Assembly (NCBI RefSeq): GCF_949820605.1
Contig: NZ_CATKVU010000007.1
Coordinates: forward strand, 372,001-436,000
From: Segatella copri
Lineage (GTDB): Bacteria; Bacteroidota; Bacteroidia; Bacteroidales; Bacteroidaceae
Length of the DNA: 64,000 bases
Direction: 5' to 3'
The position numbers and the translations under genes are program-made. Positions 24,644 through 34,070 of the stretch are shown one piece after another. The notes beneath the pieces are model-generated. The model made no database searches. It worked only from the letters and a program-made list of their open reading frames with translations, and was not told the DNA's origin. Within the stretch, counting starts at the first letter, position 1; each line of letters begins with the position of its first letter.

Positions 24644-26010
24644 GAGAGTGTAAACTAAACTGTGTCAAGCTACAATAAAAGTAGTTTAACACAGTTTTTA
24701 TATTATGGACAACTTAGAAATTGATTACAAGAAAGCAGCTCAGCAGTTGCGTAGTGGTGAAGCCTTATTTGGCAAGGACGGAGCATTAGCTCCATTGTTA
24801 GAGCGTATTCTCAACTCAGCTCTCGAAGGTGAGATGGACGCTCATTTAAGTGACGAGGAACGCTCTTCCGGCAATCGTCGTAATGGTAAGATGAGTAAGA
24901 AGGTTCAAACAAAATATGGTGAGGTCACTATAGAGACTCCTCGTGACCGAGACGGAACTTTCCAACCTGAGACCGTAAAGAAGCGTGAGACTATTCTTGC
25001 CAATGGCATGGCAGACCAGATTATTGAGATGTACGCCATGGGCACCAGCACACGTGACATCAGCAGCTACTTTGAGCGTGAGTTCAACACAACTCTATCA
25101 GCCGATACTATCAGCTCTATAACAGACCGTGTATTACCCGAAATCACCGCCTGGAAGTCTCGCATGCTCGATCCTGTATATGCCATTTGCTGGCTTGATG
25201 CTATCCATTATAAGGTAAAGGATGAGAATGGCAGAGCTGTCACACGAGCCATTTACAACATTCTTGGCATCAACAAGGAAGGCCAAAAAGAACTGTTAGG
25301 TATGTATGTGTCTAAGAGTGAAGGAGCTAACTTCTGGCTAGAAGTTCTTACGGATCTTCAGAACCGTGGTGTTCGAGACATCTTGATTTGTTGTATTGAT
25401 GGTCTCAAAGGCTTCCCGGATGCCATCCAAAGCGTATTTCCTGAGAGTTCTGTGCAGCTCTGTATTGTCCATCAGATACGCAATTCTATCAAGTATGTTG
25501 GCAGTAAGCATCAAAAGGAGTTTATCAAGGATTTAAGAACAGTATATGGTGCAGTAAACAAAGACTCCGCTGCTGCTAATTTAGACCTGTTAGAGTCTAA
25601 GTGGGGAGAGATGTACCCAATTGTCATCAAGTCATGGCGTGACAATTGGGAACGTCTGACAGAATATTTCCAATATACTCCAGCCATCCGTAAACTCATT
25701 TATACGACCAATACGGTTGAGGGGTATCACAGACAGGTAAGAAAGGTCACAAAGACTAAAGGGGTCTTTCCTACGGATAATTCTTTGGAGAAGCTTGTGT
25801 ACTTAGCTTATCGCAACATCCGTAAGAAATGGACTATGTCACTGGCAAATTGGGGACAAATTTCTCAACAATTGGCAATAAAATTTGGAGATAGATTTAA
25901 AATTATGTAACTTTGCAGCCGAAAAGGCTTCCCTGCTGGGGGCATGCCCCCAGCAGGGAGTGGGAATGAAAGTTAAGAACAAGCCTTGACACAGTTTAAA
26001 TTACACCCCC
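24644..26010 (+). mobile_element. IS256-family insertion sequence, copy B (1367 bp)
   Basis: It has the same ends and length as copy A at 16984. An 8-base target duplication TAGTAAGA lies at 24636-24643 and 26011-26018. It interrupts the minus-strand gene above. It carries the same outward TTTG-N20-TAACTTTG sequence and the 28-base palindrome near the right end. Confidence 0.95.
24705..25910 (+). CDS. IS256-family (Mutator-type) transposase, copy B
   Basis: The 401-residue protein is almost identical to the transposase at 17045, with the same DDE-containing motifs intact. The few differences (D/E near 45, A/T near 326, S/P and L/M near the C-terminus) make both copies likely to be active and closely related. 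Confidence 0.96.
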   Translation: MDNLEIDYKKAAQQLRSGEALFGKDGALAPLLERILNSALEGEMDAHLSDEERSSGNRRNGKMSKKVQTKYGEVTIETPRDRDGTFQPETVKKRETILANGMADQIIEMYAMGTSTRDISSYFEREFNTTLSADTISSITDRVLPEITAWKSRMLDPVYAICWLDAIHYKVKDENGRAVTRAIYNILGINKEGQKELLGMYVSKSEGANFWLEVLTDLQNRGVRDILICCIDGLKGFPDAIQSVFPESSVQLCIVHQIRNSIKYVGSKHQKEFIKDLRTVYGAVNKDSAAANLDLLESKWGEMYPIVIKSWRDNWERLTEYFQYTPAIRKLIYTTNTVEGYHRQVRKVTKTKGVFPTDNSLEKLVYLAYRNIRKKWTMSLANWGQISQQLAIKFGDRFKIM

Positions 26011-26468
26011 TAGTAAGACTTGTAAAGCACGTCTTACTGTAAAATGTACACGAGCCCAGTGAACATCGGGAGCTGTTGTATCCATGAGAAGTTCCAATTC
26101 ACTATATTTATTGTAGGCCTGCTGATAGATATCTAACGCTTCGCTAGTATTGATACTTTCTTTGAAACTAAACGTTTGAAAAACAAATAGACAGATCCTC
26201 TATTAACCATATTTTTGAGAGAGAATGCTGGAGTTAGTTTTTTGCCAATACGAGCCTCGACAAGTGCATCTAGCTCTTCCGCACTCATCTGCAATATCTC
26301 ATCGTAAGTTTTTCCTAACTTCCGACTTAATGTTTCTCGTGTCTGTTCATTCAGTATATGCATAAAACTCATTCTTACATTAATTAATACAAAGGTAATC
26401 ATTTTTCAGTTATCTTCCAAGTATTTTTTACGAATTTAACACAAAAATTTATCAATGGGTAATAATAA

Positions 26469-26508
26469 CGCAGAATCCTGTTGGTATTACTGCCAGCAGG
26501 ATTCTACG
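26469..26508 (-). terminator. Terminator of the secreted low-complexity gene
   Basis: AGAATCCTGTTGG (26472-26484) pairs with CCAGCAGGATTCT (26493-26505) with one wobble. Read on the minus strand, a T-rich run follows. It lies about 65 bases past the stop at 26573. Confidence 0.7.
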
Positions 26509-26572
26509 CTTTTCTTATATGTCGATTGCAAAATGAACTCAATTGAACTTAATAGAACTTTCTTGTGAATTC

Positions 26573-26899
26573 TTATTCAGCATTTGCCTGCTGCTCTGTC
26601 TCTGTAGACTCCTGCTGCTGAGTTGTCTCCTCTTGAGTATTCTCCTGTGGAGTCTCCTGAACAGTAGCTGGCTGCTCTGCTTGGGTGTTCTCTTCTGTTA
26701 CTACAGGAGTATCTGTAGTAGTTTCGGCTGGTGTCTCCTGCTGGATAGAATCCTCAGTGGTAGCCTGTGGCTGGATAGGAGTACCTGTTGTCAATGTATC
26801 TGAAGGTGCTTCTGGAGCTACGGTATCAACTGGTGCTACCTCTGCGTTACTTACCATTCTGCTTGATGCAAAAACGTTGCTTACTGAAACCATTACCAT
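26573..26899 (-). CDS. Low-complexity Thr/Gln/Glu-rich, probably exported protein with disturbed 5' end
   Basis: The 108 codons encode a short hydrophobic start (MVMVSVSNVFAS) and a long disordered tail rich in Thr, Gln, Glu and Pro. The codons just upstream continue the hydrophobic run in frame (FAAIAA) but are preceded by TAG at 26918-26920. The original signal peptide start may therefore be lost, with translation beginning at the internal ATG (26899 or 26893). A -7 element (TATCTTTG on the minus strand, near 26970) lies upstream. No family is recognised. Confidence 0.5.
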   Translation of the reverse strand: MVMVSVSNVFASSRMVSNAEVAPVDTVAPEAPSDTLTTGTPIQPQATTEDSIQQETPAETTTDTPVVTEENTQAEQPATVQETPQENTQEETTQQQESTETEQQANAE

Positions 26900-27014
26900 A
26901 GCTGCGATAGCTGCAAACTACCCAAATATAACAAGTTTAAGTATTAATGTATTTATTTTAGGTACAAAGATACGATTTTTTAGGCTCAATCATCCTAAAA
27001 GTATAAGATTTAAG

Positions 27015-27045
27015 AAAGTTTTAGGATGAATCGTCCTAAAACTTT
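27015..27045. promoter_or_regulatory. Perfect 12-base inverted repeat between divergent genes
   Basis: AAAGTTTTAGGA (27015-27026) and TCCTAAAACTTT (27034-27045) flank a 7-base spacer. A further TCCTAAAA lies at about 26993, and TTTAGGTA motifs occur at about 26957, 27062 and 27089. It lies between a gene reading left (26899) and the flavodoxin promoter reading right, which suggests an operator, possibly metal- or redox-responsive. No regulator is adjacent. Confidence 0.6.
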
Positions 27046-27118
27046 TTATCTATCCCCATATTTAGGTATTTCTGCGAAACCATCATTTTTAGGTATTGCA
27101 GATGATGGAAAAAGGATG

Positions 27119-27126
27119 TATCTTTG
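27119..27126 (+). promoter_or_regulatory. -7 promoter element of the flavodoxin gene
   Basis: TATCTTTG followed by CACCCG is a good -7 element, giving a leader of about 32 bases before the ATG at 27165. Confidence 0.65.
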
Positions 27127-27164
27127 CACCCGAAAATAAATGTAACTAAAAGTAAGATAGACAA

Positions 27165-27659
27165 ATGAAAACAACAATCGTAATTTATGGCTCTTCTACT
27201 GGCTCATGCCAGTCGATTGCCGAAACCATCGCCTCTAAGTTGGGCGTGGAAGCTGTAGATGTAGCTAACATCGATGACGCTACTATCGCAAGTCATGAGA
27301 ATCTTCTTCTTGGTACTTCTACATGGGGTGCCGGTGAGATGCAGGATGACTGGTATGATGGCGTGAAGACATTGAAGAGTGCCGGCTTGGCTGGCAAGAC
27401 TGTGGCCCTGTTTGGTTGTGGCGACAGCGAGTCTTACCCTGATACATTCTGTGGCGGCATGAAGGAACTCTATGATGCTGTCGTTGAGGCTGGTGCTACC
27501 GTATTGCCTGGTGTTTCTACAGACGGATACACCTATGATGACAGTGAGGCAATTGATGGTGACAAGTTCCTGGGACTCGCACTCGACGAGGTGAACGAGG
27601 ACGACAAGACAGAGGAGCGTATCGATGCCTGGCTCGAGGACATCAAGCCAGCGTTATAA
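27165..27659 (+). CDS. fldA: Flavodoxin
   Basis: A 164-residue, acidic, long-chain-type flavodoxin. The phosphate loop GSSTGSCQSIAE (9-20) binds the FMN phosphate. The isoalloxazine-contact loops are TSTWGAGEMQDDW (about 51-63) and FGCGDSESYPDTFC (about 88-101). It is a soluble low-potential electron carrier, often made under iron limitation in place of ferredoxin. Its position beside a DUF2023 gene and the haem-iron operon fits that role, and it may supply electrons for haem processing. Confidence 0.95.
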   Translation: MKTTIVIYGSSTGSCQSIAETIASKLGVEAVDVANIDDATIASHENLLLGTSTWGAGEMQDDWYDGVKTLKSAGLAGKTVALFGCGDSESYPDTFCGGMKELYDAVVEAGATVLPGVSTDGYTYDDSEAIDGDKFLGLALDEVNEDDKTEERIDAWLEDIKPAL

Positions 27660-27740
27660 TTTTACAAAAATATTTTTCAAGAATTGGAGAATGATGGAAT
27701 TCTCTGATTCTTGGTTTAAAAACAGATAAATTCGGATAGT

Positions 27741-28094
27741 ATGCAGCAGGAAATCGCAACACCAGTAGATTTGAAGGTTCTGATGAATCATATATATGAA
27801 TATAAGAAGGGCGTGCGCCGCCTGGTGCTCTACACCTTCAACAAGAAATATGAGTCTTTTGCCATAACTAGATTAGAGCGTCAGAACATTGATTATATCA
27901 TCCAGCCGGTTGGCAACGACCGTCTGAATCTCTTCTTTGGTAAGAAAGAATGTCTGGATGCTATCCGCATGATAATCACCAAACCGTTGTGCCAGCTTAC
28001 GCCTGAGGAGGATTTCATCTTGGGTGCCATGCTGGGATATGACATCTGTGCCCAATGCGAACGCTATTGTGAGCGGAAGAAGAAGGTTTGCTAA
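27741..28094 (+). CDS. DUF2023 family protein
   Basis: A 117-residue soluble protein whose sequence (MNHIYEYKKGVRRLVLYT, PVGNDRLNLFFG, a C-terminal cysteine group C104, C107, C111 and C117) matches the DUF2023 family as I recall it. These genes almost always sit next to flavodoxin in Bacteroidetes. The C-terminal cysteines could bind metal. It is 81 bases after fldA and shares its terminator. Confidence 0.85.
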   Translation: MQQEIATPVDLKVLMNHIYEYKKGVRRLVLYTFNKKYESFAITRLERQNIDYIIQPVGNDRLNLFFGKKECLDAIRMIITKPLCQLTPEEDFILGAMLGYDICAQCERYCERKKKVC

Positions 28095-28133
28095 GCTTTT
28101 CTTTCATCATCGTAATGTTTTATGTTTATAAGT

Positions 28134-28174
28134 AGAAAGAGCGTGATTGCCGTAATGGTGATTACGCTCTTTCT
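28134..28174 (+). terminator. Terminator of the fldA-DUF2023 operon
   Basis: AGAAAGAGCGT (28134-28144) pairs exactly with ACGCTCTTTCT (28164-28174), and the stem extends by three more pairs. The downstream tract is only moderately T-rich. Confidence 0.7.
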
Positions 28175-28349
28175 GCATATTTCGGAATAATTCCTCTTTT
28201 TGAGGGCTGAAATGAAAGAAAAAGTCCTGAAAACACTACTTATTTATTAGTACAGACTATATTAATGCGTTTAACCTGATACTTAATTCTAAGTATAAAA
28301 AATGTGAAAATCGCAATTTCTCGGTATTGTACAATTTCTAAATAAGCCT

Positions 28350-28357
28350 TACCTTTG
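28350..28357 (+). promoter_or_regulatory. -7 promoter element of the haem operon
   Basis: TACCTTTG followed by CAGCCC is 22 bases before the hmuS-like ATG at 28380. The 175 bases before it show nothing else recognisable. Confidence 0.6.
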
Positions 28358-28379
28358 CAGCCCGAAAAAAGGAATAGAT

Positions 28380-31300
28380 ATGAAAAAAGGATTAGGAAAA
28401 ATTAGAAAGATTAAAAAGAAACACATCTTCCTGGCCTTATTGGCTGTGATTGTTCTGGGAGGTTTGGCGAAGGCTTACTCTGCCTGGGTGGGTACTACCC
28501 GCATCGCTTTCCTCAACTATCAGGCTATTGCGCTGGGACAGATTTCGCATGCCAACGACAATGCGATGATTAAACTGAGTGAGATCACAACCGATGATTT
28601 CGATCATCTGGATGATTACGATATGATTATCGTGAATGGTATGGGACTCCGAATTGACGAGAACCAGCGCAAGCAGTTGGAAGAGGTTTCCTACAAGGTG
28701 CCAACACTGACTCATGCTGCTACCAACCCAGCCAACAATATCGTATCGGTAGATAACTTCGATGCTGATTATCTGATGCAGTATATCGAGAACGGCAGCA
28801 AGAAGAATTATCACAGTATGCTCGCTTACATCCGTAAGTTTATCGACGGAAAGAAGTTCATGGCTCCAGAACCGGAACGTGTGGATGAGCGACCAAACTA
28901 TCTCCTGACTCATTTTGACCCGAAAGATGAGAAGGGTGATGAACTGGGTTTCAACAGCATCCGTGAGTACAATGCCTTCCTGGCGAAGAACGGATTATAT
29001 AAAGAAGGTGCTCCTGCCATCTTGCTCACCGGTTTTATGGGTGCGGCTCCTGATATGGAAAAAGCTTTCGAAAAGAAGGGATTCATGGTGTATCGCATCA
29101 ACCAGCTGCAGAGCTTTATTGCCGGTCATCATGCCGACAGTATCCAGGCGAATGCCGTAGTGAATATGGCGCACGGCAGACTGGGCGATTACTTCGTTGA
29201 GTTCCTGAAGCAGAAGAATATTCCATTGTTCTCACCTCTTAATATCAACCGTTTGACCACCGATTGGGAGAACGACAAGCAGGGAATGAACGGTGGCTTC
29301 ATGTCGCAGAGCATCGTGACTCCGGAGATTGATGGTGCCATCCGTCCATACGTGGTTTTCGGTCAGCGCATCAACAAGGAGGGCTTGCAGGAGGTTTACG
29401 GCATCCCTGACAGAATGGAGAGTTTCGTGGAGAGCGTGCAGGGCTATGTGAATCTGAAGAACAAGAAGAACAGCAACAAGCGCATCGCCATCTTCTACTT
29501 CAAGGGTCCCGGTCAGAATGCACTCACCGCTTCGGGAATGGAAGTGGTTCCATCGCTCTACAATCTCCTGGTTCGCTTGAAGAATGAGGGATACAATGTA
29601 GGCAAGTTGCCAGCCAATCCTCAGGAACTGGCAAAGATGATCCAGGCTCAGGGTGCCGTCTTCGGAACCTATGCCGAGGGTGCTTATACCCAGTTCCTGA
29701 AGTCTGGACATCCTGCCCTGGTTACCGCCCAGCAGTTTGCCGGATGGACCCAGAAGGCTTTGTCTAAGAAGATGATCAAGGAGATGAATCAGCTCTATGG
29801 TTCCTTCTCTGGCAAATATATGGCTACCGATGACGGTAAGCTGGCGGTGGCAAGACTGCAGTTCGGTAATGTGGCTCTGCTTCCACAGGTGATGGCAGGC
29901 GTGGGAGGCGACTCCTTCAAGATTGTGCATGGCACCGACCAGGCACCTCCTTACACCTATGTTGCCTCTTATCTCTGGGCACGTTATGGTTTCAGTGCCG
30001 ATGCACTCATCCATTTCGGAACCCACGGTTCGCTGGAATATACTCCGAGAAAGCAGGTGGCACTCGACAGCAACGACTGGAGTGACCGATTGATTGGTGT
30101 GGTTCCACATCTTTATATATATACCATCGGCAATGTGGGCGAGGCGATGATTGCCAAGCGCCGTACCTACGCTCAGACCCAGAGCTATCTCACCCCTCCT
30201 TTCAAGGAGAGCGAGTTGCGACAGACCTACAAGCAGTTGAGTGATGCCATTCAGTCATACGAGAAGAAGGCATCTACCGAACAGTCGCTCAAGGTGAAGG
30301 CGCTGACCGTGAAGATGGGAATCGCCCGAGAACTGGGACTCGATGCCAAGCAGATGAACAAGCCTTATTCTGCAGATGAAATCGCGAGAGTAGAGAACTT
30401 TGCGGAAGAGTTGGCAAACGAGAAGATTACCGGCAAACTCTATACTCTGGGTGTGCCATACGATAACGATGATATCCGCACCAGTGTCTATGCGATGGCT
30501 ACGGACCCTATTGCCTACGGAATGCTGGCAGTAGATAAGTTGAAAGGTCGTGCTCAGGAGGGTGTGGAGAAGCACAAGCAGCTTTTCGACCGTCTCTATC
30601 TGAGCAAGGCACGCAATACCGTGACCCAGCTTCTGGGTTCAGCCTCGGTTTCTGATGAATACATCTGCCGTTATGTAGGAATCACTCCTGCCGAACTCCA
30701 GATGGCTCGCAAGGTTGAAGCGATGCAGGCTGCTCCAGATCCTATCCAGATGATGATGCAGATGGCAGACCAGATGGGTGGAGCGAAGGAGGCGAAGCCG
30801 AAGAAGGTAGATCACCGTACGGTAAGCGAGCTCCGTGCAGCCAAGGTTTCTCATAAGAAGAAGGTTCCGCAGATGAGTCGTGAGGCTTTTGAGAAGATGG
30901 AGCAGACCGGTCACTTCCCTGACAAGATGATGGAAGCCATCAAGAAGGGACAGAAATGGTATCAGGAGGATTTGAAGAAGGCGAAGATGGCGAAAGCCGG
31001 CAAGGCGTCTCAAAAATCTTCTAAAGATAAGGGTATGATGATGTCGAAAGCACCTAAATATACCCGTCAGCAGATTCAGCTGGCTCAGGCGATTACTACC
31101 GTAGAGCATGCCTTGCAGAATGTGGGCAAGTATTCGGAGGCGCTCCGTCAGAGTCCGCTCAACGAGATGTCTTCTCTGATGAATGCCCTGAATGGCGGCT
31201 TTACCGCTCCATCTCCAGGTGGTGATCTGATTGTGAATCCGAACACCCTGCCTACCGGTAGGAATCTCTTCTCCATCAATGTGGAGAATACACCATCGGA

Positions 31301-32762
31301 GGATGCCTGGGAGAAGGCGAAGGAACTTTGCGACAATACCATCAAGATGTATTGTGAGCGACATAAGGGTGAATATCCTCGTAAGGTGAGCTACACACTC
31401 TGGAGCAGCGAGTTTATCGAAACAGAGGGTGCTACCATCGCTCAGATTCTCTATATGCTCGGTGTAGAACCGGTAAGAGATGCCTTCGGTCGTGTTACCG
31501 ATCTGCGTCTCATCCCATCCAAGCAGTTGGGCCGTCCTCGCATCGATGTCGTGGTTCAGACTTCCGGTCAGCTCCGCGACCTGGCAGCATCCCGTCTCTT
31601 CCTCATCAACAAGGCGATAGAGATGGCGGCAAATGCCAAGGGTGACAAGTACGACAACCTGGTGAAAGCCGGTGTTACCGAATCGGAACGAGTGCTCGTA
31701 GAGAAGGGTATGTCGCCAAAAGAGGCACGCGAGGTGAGTATGTATCGTGTCTTTGGTGGCGTAAACGGCAACTATGGTACTGGTATCCAGGAGATGGTAA
31801 CCGCAGGCGACCGCTGGGATAAGGAGAGTCAGATTGCCGAGGTCTATATGAACAATATGGGTGCCTTCTATGGTGATGAGAAAAACTGGGAGACTTTTCG
31901 CAAGGCTGCTTTCGAGGCAGCGCTGACCCGTACTGATGTGGTGGTTCAGCCACGACAGAGCAACACTTGGGGTGCTTTGAGTCTCGACCACGTATATGAA
32001 TTCATGGGAGGTATGAACCTCGCTGTGCGCAACGTAACCGGAAAGGATCCGGATGCTTATCTCGCCGACTATCGCAACCATAGCAATATGAGAATGCAGG
32101 AGGTGAAGGAGGCTATCGGCATCGAGAGCAGAACCACCATCTTCAACCCAGCCTATATCAAGGAGAAAATGAAGGGTGGAGCCAGCAGTGCCAGCACATT
32201 CGCCGAAATCGTAACCAATACCTACGGCTGGAATGTGATGAAGCCAAAGGCAATCGACAAGGAAATGTGGGACGAGATATATAATGTATATGTCAAGGAC
32301 AAGTACAATCTCGGAACCAAGGAGTTCTTCGATAAGCAGAATCCGGCAGCGCTGATGGAGATGACCGCCGTGATGATGGAGAGTGCCCGAAAGGGAATGT
32401 GGAAGGCTACTCCTCAGCAGCTCAAGGACATCGCCAAGCTTCATACCGAGACTGTGAACAAGTATAAGCCTTCATGCTCCGGTTTCGTTTGCGACAATGC
32501 CAAGCTGCGCAACTATATCGCCAGCAAGACCGATGCTGCTTCTGCCAAGGAATATCAGCAGAATGTAGAGCAGATCCGCGATGCTGAGGCTGCGAAGAAC
32601 AGCAGCGACAAGGGTATGGTGATGAAGAAGGAGACGCTGAATGAGGATGCTCAGAAGACCACCACTGTGGTGAGCGGCATCGTAGTAGGTGTCATCGTCA
32701 TCGTAGCATTCGTGATGTTGGCGATTCTGATTCGCAGAAGAAGAAAGAATATGGTTGAATAG
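28380..32762 (+). CDS. hmuS: Membrane-anchored CobN/Mg-chelatase-like protein (HmuS-like)
   Basis: The 1460-residue protein has an N-terminal membrane helix (about 16-33), a large CobN/BchH-type chelatase body (motifs include IHFGTHGSLEYTPRKQV near 545 and WGALSLDHVYEFMGG near 1200) and a C-terminal membrane helix (about 1425-1450) ending in RRRRK. CobN proteins insert cobalt into corrins. The Bacteroidetes forms in hmu loci are instead linked to haem use and are thought to release iron from haem. The Lys-rich, Met-rich insertion at about 780-900 is unusual. It is first in a six-gene operon with HmuT/U/V-like proteins and a TonB-dependent receptor. Confidence 0.87.
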   Translation: MKKGLGKIRKIKKKHIFLALLAVIVLGGLAKAYSAWVGTTRIAFLNYQAIALGQISHANDNAMIKLSEITTDDFDHLDDYDMIIVNGMGLRIDENQRKQLEEVSYKVPTLTHAATNPANNIVSVDNFDADYLMQYIENGSKKNYHSMLAYIRKFIDGKKFMAPEPERVDERPNYLLTHFDPKDEKGDELGFNSIREYNAFLAKNGLYKEGAPAILLTGFMGAAPDMEKAFEKKGFMVYRINQLQSFIAGHHADSIQANAVVNMAHGRLGDYFVEFLKQKNIPLFSPLNINRLTTDWENDKQGMNGGFMSQSIVTPEIDGAIRPYVVFGQRINKEGLQEVYGIPDRMESFVESVQGYVNLKNKKNSNKRIAIFYFKGPGQNALTASGMEVVPSLYNLLVRLKNEGYNVGKLPANPQELAKMIQAQGAVFGTYAEGAYTQFLKSGHPALVTAQQFAGWTQKALSKKMIKEMNQLYGSFSGKYMATDDGKLAVARLQFGNVALLPQVMAGVGGDSFKIVHGTDQAPPYTYVASYLWARYGFSADALIHFGTHGSLEYTPRKQVALDSNDWSDRLIGVVPHLYIYTIGNVGEAMIAKRRTYAQTQSYLTPPFKESELRQTYKQLSDAIQSYEKKASTEQSLKVKALTVKMGIARELGLDAKQMNKPYSADEIARVENFAEELANEKITGKLYTLGVPYDNDDIRTSVYAMATDPIAYGMLAVDKLKGRAQEGVEKHKQLFDRLYLSKARNTVTQLLGSASVSDEYICRYVGITPAELQMARKVEAMQAAPDPIQMMMQMADQMGGAKEAKPKKVDHRTVSELRAAKVSHKKKVPQMSREAFEKMEQTGHFPDKMMEAIKKGQKWYQEDLKKAKMAKAGKASQKSSKDKGMMMSKAPKYTRQQIQLAQAITTVEHALQNVGKYSEALRQSPLNEMSSLMNALNGGFTAPSPGGDLIVNPNTLPTGRNLFSINVENTPSEDAWEKAKELCDNTIKMYCERHKGEYPRKVSYTLWSSEFIETEGATIAQILYMLGVEPVRDAFGRVTDLRLIPSKQLGRPRIDVVVQTSGQLRDLAASRLFLINKAIEMAANAKGDKYDNLVKAGVTESERVLVEKGMSPKEAREVSMYRVFGGVNGNYGTGIQEMVTAGDRWDKESQIAEVYMNNMGAFYGDEKNWETFRKAAFEAALTRTDVVVQPRQSNTWGALSLDHVYEFMGGMNLAVRNVTGKDPDAYLADYRNHSNMRMQEVKEAIGIESRTTIFNPAYIKEKMKGGASSASTFAEIVTNTYGWNVMKPKAIDKEMWDEIYNVYVKDKYNLGTKEFFDKQNPAALMEMTAVMMESARKGMWKATPQQLKDIAKLHTETVNKYKPSCSGFVCDNAKLRNYIASKTDAASAKEYQQNVEQIRDAEAAKNSSDKGMVMKKETLNEDAQKTTTVVSGIVVGVIVIVAFVMLAILIRRRRKNMVE

Positions 32763-32764
32763 AA

Positions 32765-33454
32765 ATGGAGACATTAGTTTTAGTAATGATGATATTGGTT
32801 TGCTTCAGTTTTGTGCTGAAGCAGACCTTCCACGGAGTGAAGGAGATTATGATCATCTCGGTGCTCGTAGCCTTCTTCGTGGGAATGACCTGGCCACTTG
32901 CCATCGAGCAGTCGAAGACGCAGATTGCGGCTTGGATAGCCGACCAGAAGCTGATGCTCGATATGGCGGTGCTGCTGAGTATCGACGTGGCACTCACGAT
33001 GCTTTTCTGTGTGCACCACGTAGATCTGAAGACTTCGGAACATGTGAGCCGCCGCAAATGGGTGTTCTTCATCTTCCTGAAGTACTTCCCGGGTTTGCTG
33101 TTTTTCCCAGTGCTGTTCAGTGTTCTGGTGATGACCATCTTCCTGCTTCCTGGCGTATCGTTCCAGGTAGTGGCATGGGTGCTTGCCGTAGTACTGCTGG
33201 TCTTGACGCCGGTATTCACCTATGGTTTGAGATGGCTCTTGCCGGAGCGACCAATCCGCTTGGAACTGCTTTTCCTGGTAGAGGTGCTGCTCGGATTGAT
33301 GGGCATCATCGGTACGGTGAATGGCAGGACAGCGGTGGCAGGATTCAACAGTTTCGATGCCCTCTCGCTTCTCGGCGTCATCGCCATCGTCATCGTAGGA
33401 ATGGTAATAGGGTGGGCAATTTACAATTATCAAATTAAAAAATATAGAGTATAA
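32765..33454 (+). CDS. hmuT: Polytopic inner-membrane protein (HmuT-like)
   Basis: The 229 residues contain about six or seven hydrophobic segments and no recognisable catalytic motif. It sits 2 bases after hmuS and overlaps the next start by one base (TAATG). That matches the position of HmuT in hmu operons of Porphyromonas and Bacteroides. It probably forms a membrane complex with the ExbB-like and DUF2149 proteins. The name rests on position more than sequence. Confidence 0.7.
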   Translation: METLVLVMMILVCFSFVLKQTFHGVKEIMIISVLVAFFVGMTWPLAIEQSKTQIAAWIADQKLMLDMAVLLSIDVALTMLFCVHHVDLKTSEHVSRRKWVFFIFLKYFPGLLFFPVLFSVLVMTIFLLPGVSFQVVAWVLAVVLLVLTPVFTYGLRWLLPERPIRLELLFLVEVLLGLMGIIGTVNGRTAVAGFNSFDALSLLGVIAIVIVGMVIGWAIYNYQIKKYRV

Positions 33455-34047
33455 TGAATTACATATCAGACGTATTGTTTTGGATTTCCACAGGCATGCT
33501 GGTTCCTGTGATTATTTTGTTGATTTTCTTCTTCCTCAGAGCCTTGTTGCTCCTTGGAGGTTTCTTCGGACAGTATCTTGTAAAGCGCAAGTCGGGTGCG
33601 GAGATTCGTGAACAGATGAACACCCTGACGCTCGATAATATCGATACCCTGGGCGATCGCTTGCCGAAGAACAAGCAGGCTGTCATCGTTTCCTATATGA
33701 AGAAACTCGTGGACAACCGTCAGAGCAAGGCGCAGGTGAATCGCATCCTCGACCAGTATGCCCAGTTTGTTGAGAAGGATCTTTCTCTTCCATCTACTCT
33801 TCTGAAAATGGGTCCGATGCTCGGTTTGATGGGTACCTTGATTCCGATGGGTCCAGCCCTGGTTGGTCTTTCTACCGGTGATATTGCTTCGATGGCTTAC
33901 AATATGCAGGTGGCTTTCGCTACCACCGTAGTAGGATTGTTCTCTGCAGCCATCGGTTTTGTAACCAAGCAGACCAAGAACCGCTGGTACACCGAGGATA
34001 TGAGTAACCTCGAGTTTATGGCAGACCTGATTGATGAGAAAAAGTAA
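33454..34047 (+). CDS. hmuU: MotA/TolQ/ExbB-family proton channel protein (HmuU-like)
   Basis: The 197 residues have an N-terminal membrane helix (about 8-35), a cytoplasmic helical domain and a helix pair (about 105-170) with LGLMGTLIPMGPAL and ATTVVGLFSAAIGF. These are the conserved pore helices of the ExbB/TolQ family. With the DUF2149 protein it would form an ExbBD-like motor driven by protons. Its place between HmuT-like and HmuV-like genes is the standard hmu order. Confidence 0.87.
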   Translation: MNYISDVLFWISTGMLVPVIILLIFFFLRALLLLGGFFGQYLVKRKSGAEIREQMNTLTLDNIDTLGDRLPKNKQAVIVSYMKKLVDNRQSKAQVNRILDQYAQFVEKDLSLPSTLLKMGPMLGLMGTLIPMGPALVGLSTGDIASMAYNMQVAFATTVVGLFSAAIGFVTKQTKNRWYTEDMSNLEFMADLIDEKK

Positions 34048-34070
34048 CTCCTTAACATCTTGAAAAGAAT

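Larger units (their letters stand above)
24576..26372 (-). pseudogene. Minus-strand gene split by IS256 copy B and frameshifted
   Basis: The start is the ATG at 26372 (MSFMHILNEQTRETL), just after a -7 element on the minus strand. About 69 codons run to RLVS, then the frame is lost. Adding one A to the run near 26161-26164 restores KESINTSEALDIYQQAY and on to 26011. Removing the element and one TAGTAAGA copy continues the frame from 24635 through a membrane helix (WILSAVASGIISIVLADLF) to TAG at 24576. The intact protein would be about 140 residues with a C-terminal membrane anchor. The family is not recognised. It carries two independent lesions. Confidence 0.8.

Noticed and set aside
30639-32444. 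601-codon minus-strand open frame opposite the hmuS-like gene
   Set aside because: It lies entirely inside a clear CobN-type gene, reads as His/Leu/Arg-rich nonsense without domains, and arises from the codon use of the real strand.
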